From: Scleromitrula shiraiana
Lineage: Eukaryota > Ascomycota > Leotiomycetes > Helotiales > Sclerotiniaceae
Direction of reading: 5' to 3'
Length of the DNA: 64,000 bases
Assembly: GCA_028455995.1 (NCBI GenBank)
Contig: JABELC010000001.1
Span: 663,501 to 727,500 of the forward strand
Each line of letters begins with the position of its first letter. Position 1 is the first letter of the stretch. The notes below the pieces were generated by a model. It was given only the letters and a program-made list of their open reading frames with translations, had not been told where the DNA came from and did no database searches. Shown here piece after piece: positions 62,501 through 64,000 of this stretch. Made by a program: the position numbers and the translations under genes.

Positions 62501-63478
62501 TTACCGACTCGAAAGATAGAATCCAAAAGTCTACAATACCGAGTCCGGTCCTCGTTTAGAAAAAAAGGCGTAGATGAGGTTTTGGTATCACAATGGGTGA
62601 CTTCAGAAACTATGTTTAACGATATGATCTACCTTGATCTTAACGGTCATGAACTGGAAATTAGACGTAAGTTACTTCATGCAAAAGACCTTCCAATCGA
62701 TATCACGCCTTACATACATGCCGGTACAAACACCCTTTCAATCTCTATACCAAAATCACGAAACGCATCCAAAAATCGGGAAGAATTCATCGCAGTAGAA
62801 GAGATCGAGATTCTTCAACACGATGAAATAATGGATATGTGTCATCAACAACGCATCACAACCGCCGAAACCATCGAAGGAATTAAAAAAAGTCTTCATG
62901 GCCCCTCGGGAGATGACGATGAAATAGCAATGGTGGTCAGCGATCTCTCCATCGACCTAGCGGATCCCTTCACGGCGAAAATCTTCGATATCCCCGTTCG
63001 TGCAACCCACTGTTTACATAGAGAATGTTTCGATCTTTCCACCTTCCTGCTCACTCGTTTAAGTAAACCGAAACGCCCGTGGCAACCGTGTATGGTGGAT
63101 GTGTGGAAGTGTCCGCTTTGCGGGGGGGACGCAAGACCAATTTGTTTGAGGGTGGATGATTTTCTTGCGGGGGTGAGGAGGGAGTTGGAGGGGAGGGGGG
63201 AGCTGGATGTTAAGGCTATTATGGTTGATGGGGAGGGGGTGTGGAGGGTTAAACAGGAGGGGGTATCGAGTTCGAGCGCGGTGAATAAGAGGAAGAGTGC
63301 TACGAGGGATGGGAGTTTTGTGGGGGATGGGGGGGATGAGGAGATTGATGGGGAGAGGGCGAGGAAGAAGAGGTCGGCTTCTGCGGCTGATAGGAATGGG
63401 AATGGGAATGGAAATGGGAATGGAGGTGGAAACGGAAATGACAAGGAGAGGGAAATCGAGGTTATAGAGTTGGATTGA
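59590..63478 (+). CDS. SP-RING (MIZ) zinc-finger protein, putative SUMO E3 ligase
   Basis: Exons 59590-59789 and 60124-63478 give 1184 residues. The junction (GSNIQ|R|NSTATLPSP) uses a GTAGGC donor, a GCTAACGAC branch and a CTAG acceptor; at 334 bp the intron is unusually long, so an extra small exon cannot be excluded. After a Pro/Ser-rich start there is a helical region (about 200-400; KPRLALLKTHIEQSGGIENL) and a Gln-rich part with a run of ten Gln (about 649). A PINIT-like region (FVKGFAMFPTKIPFERDC, LDLNGHELEIRR) leads to the SP-RING near 1005-1070: DLADPFTAKIFDIPVRATHC, CLHRECFD and WKCPLCGGDARP. A basic, Gly/Asn-rich tail ends in EIEVIELD, a good SUMO-interacting motif. The family moves SUMO from Ubc9 to nuclear targets. 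The size and domain order differ from yeast Siz1 (no SAP seen), closer to ZMIZ-like proteins. Confidence 0.88.
61855..61884. repeat. CAA repeat coding poly-Gln inside the SP-RING gene
   Basis: About ten CAA codons in a row (61855-61884) translate to uninterrupted Gln. An in-frame repeat, so copy changes alter protein length by single residues. Confidence 0.9.
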
Positions 63479-64000
63479 TGATGGATGGATTGATAATGGA
63501 GGGATAGATGGATGATTAATGAGTACATGATTTTTTCTACGATCGTTTTCTATGGAGCTATATTACATTTACATTTACATTACATTACATTACATTATAT
63601 TGGCAATGATGGGAGGAGCGAACGGAGTGGATAAATTGGTCGGATTGGGTTGGGTTGGGTGGAGTGGATATATTTGGTTGGCTGGCTGATAGGTGGATTG
63701 GGGTGGATTGGGTTGGATTGGATTGGCGTATCTGAAGAATTTACTTGATGGAATGGAATGGAATGAAATGGAATGGAATGGAAATATATCTATCTATCAT
63801 CTACTCTGCTCTACTTTACTCTGCTCCATCATTTGCTCCATCGTTTGCATAAGCTAGTTTACTGGCATCTTCATTTACAATTTACAATTTCATTCATTTT
63901 AGTTTACTTTTACTTTTAGTTTACTTTAATTTAATTTAGTCTAGTTTAGTTTAGTAGCTTCATATATCTCCCTTTCCTTTCTTTTCCTTTTCCTTCTTTC
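63479..64000. other. 3' flank of the SP-RING gene
   Basis: GGAT, ATTTAC/ATTAC, GGATTGG and GGAAT simple repeats and pyrimidine-rich DNA at the window edge. No coding sequence seen. Confidence 0.6.

Overview
The window looks like a filamentous ascomycete nuclear chromosome, most likely a Leotiomycete of the Botrytis/Sclerotinia type (organism call is inference). The direct evidence is protein genes split by mostly 50-95 bp GT-AG introns with CTAAC/CTGAC branch sites, long low-complexity spacers full of microsatellites, AT-rich decayed blocks, and typical ascomycete families: UPF1, IMP4, a Flo8/SomA LisH factor, a Boi-type SH3-SAM-PH protein, an ascomycete laccase, a fungal rhodopsin-like 7TM protein and a fungal NACHT protein. 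No tRNA, rRNA or CRISPR array was found by eye.

Layout. 1-1618 (-): 5' two thirds of a NACHT-type STAND NTPase, running off the left edge. 1.6-9 kb: gene-empty spacer plus the leader of the next gene. 8971-12312 (+): large disordered, probably N-myristoylated protein. 12.3-15.7 kb: simple repeats, a small single-zinc-finger ORF (-) and a degraded ORF. 15.7-26.3 kb is an accessory block mixing intact and dead genes: an APH-like kinase pseudogene (-), an intact O-methyltransferase (-), an intact rhodopsin-like 7TM protein (-), a decayed coding fragment next to an AT-rich block, an MFS transporter remnant (-) and a cytochrome P450 (+) broken by a deletion at the heme-binding region. 26.3-32.1 kb: repeats and AT-rich DNA. 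32139-34662 (+): Flo8/SomA-like LisH regulator. 34.7-39.3 kb: microsatellites. 39300-42682 (-) UPF1 helicase and 43244-44236 (+) IMP4 are divergent, about 560 bp apart. 44.2-47.7 kb: remnants with mostly TGA nonsense codons. 47727-50072 (+): secreted laccase with all four copper motifs. 50-53 kb: repeats. 52969-56151 (-): Boi1/2-like protein. 56.2-59.6 kb: spacer holding a perfect 348 bp inverted-repeat element with a TAA duplication (PIF/Harbinger-type MITE). 59590-63478 (+): SP-RING (MIZ) SUMO-ligase-like protein with a poly-Q tract and a C-terminal SUMO-interacting-like motif.

How it fits together: the right half carries housekeeping and regulatory genes (mRNA surveillance, ribosome biogenesis, polarity, SUMO, morphogenesis), while 15-26 kb and 44-47 kb look like eroding accessory DNA. 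Exon boundaries were built by hand from splice signals and reading-frame continuity; each multi-exon model sums to a multiple of three.
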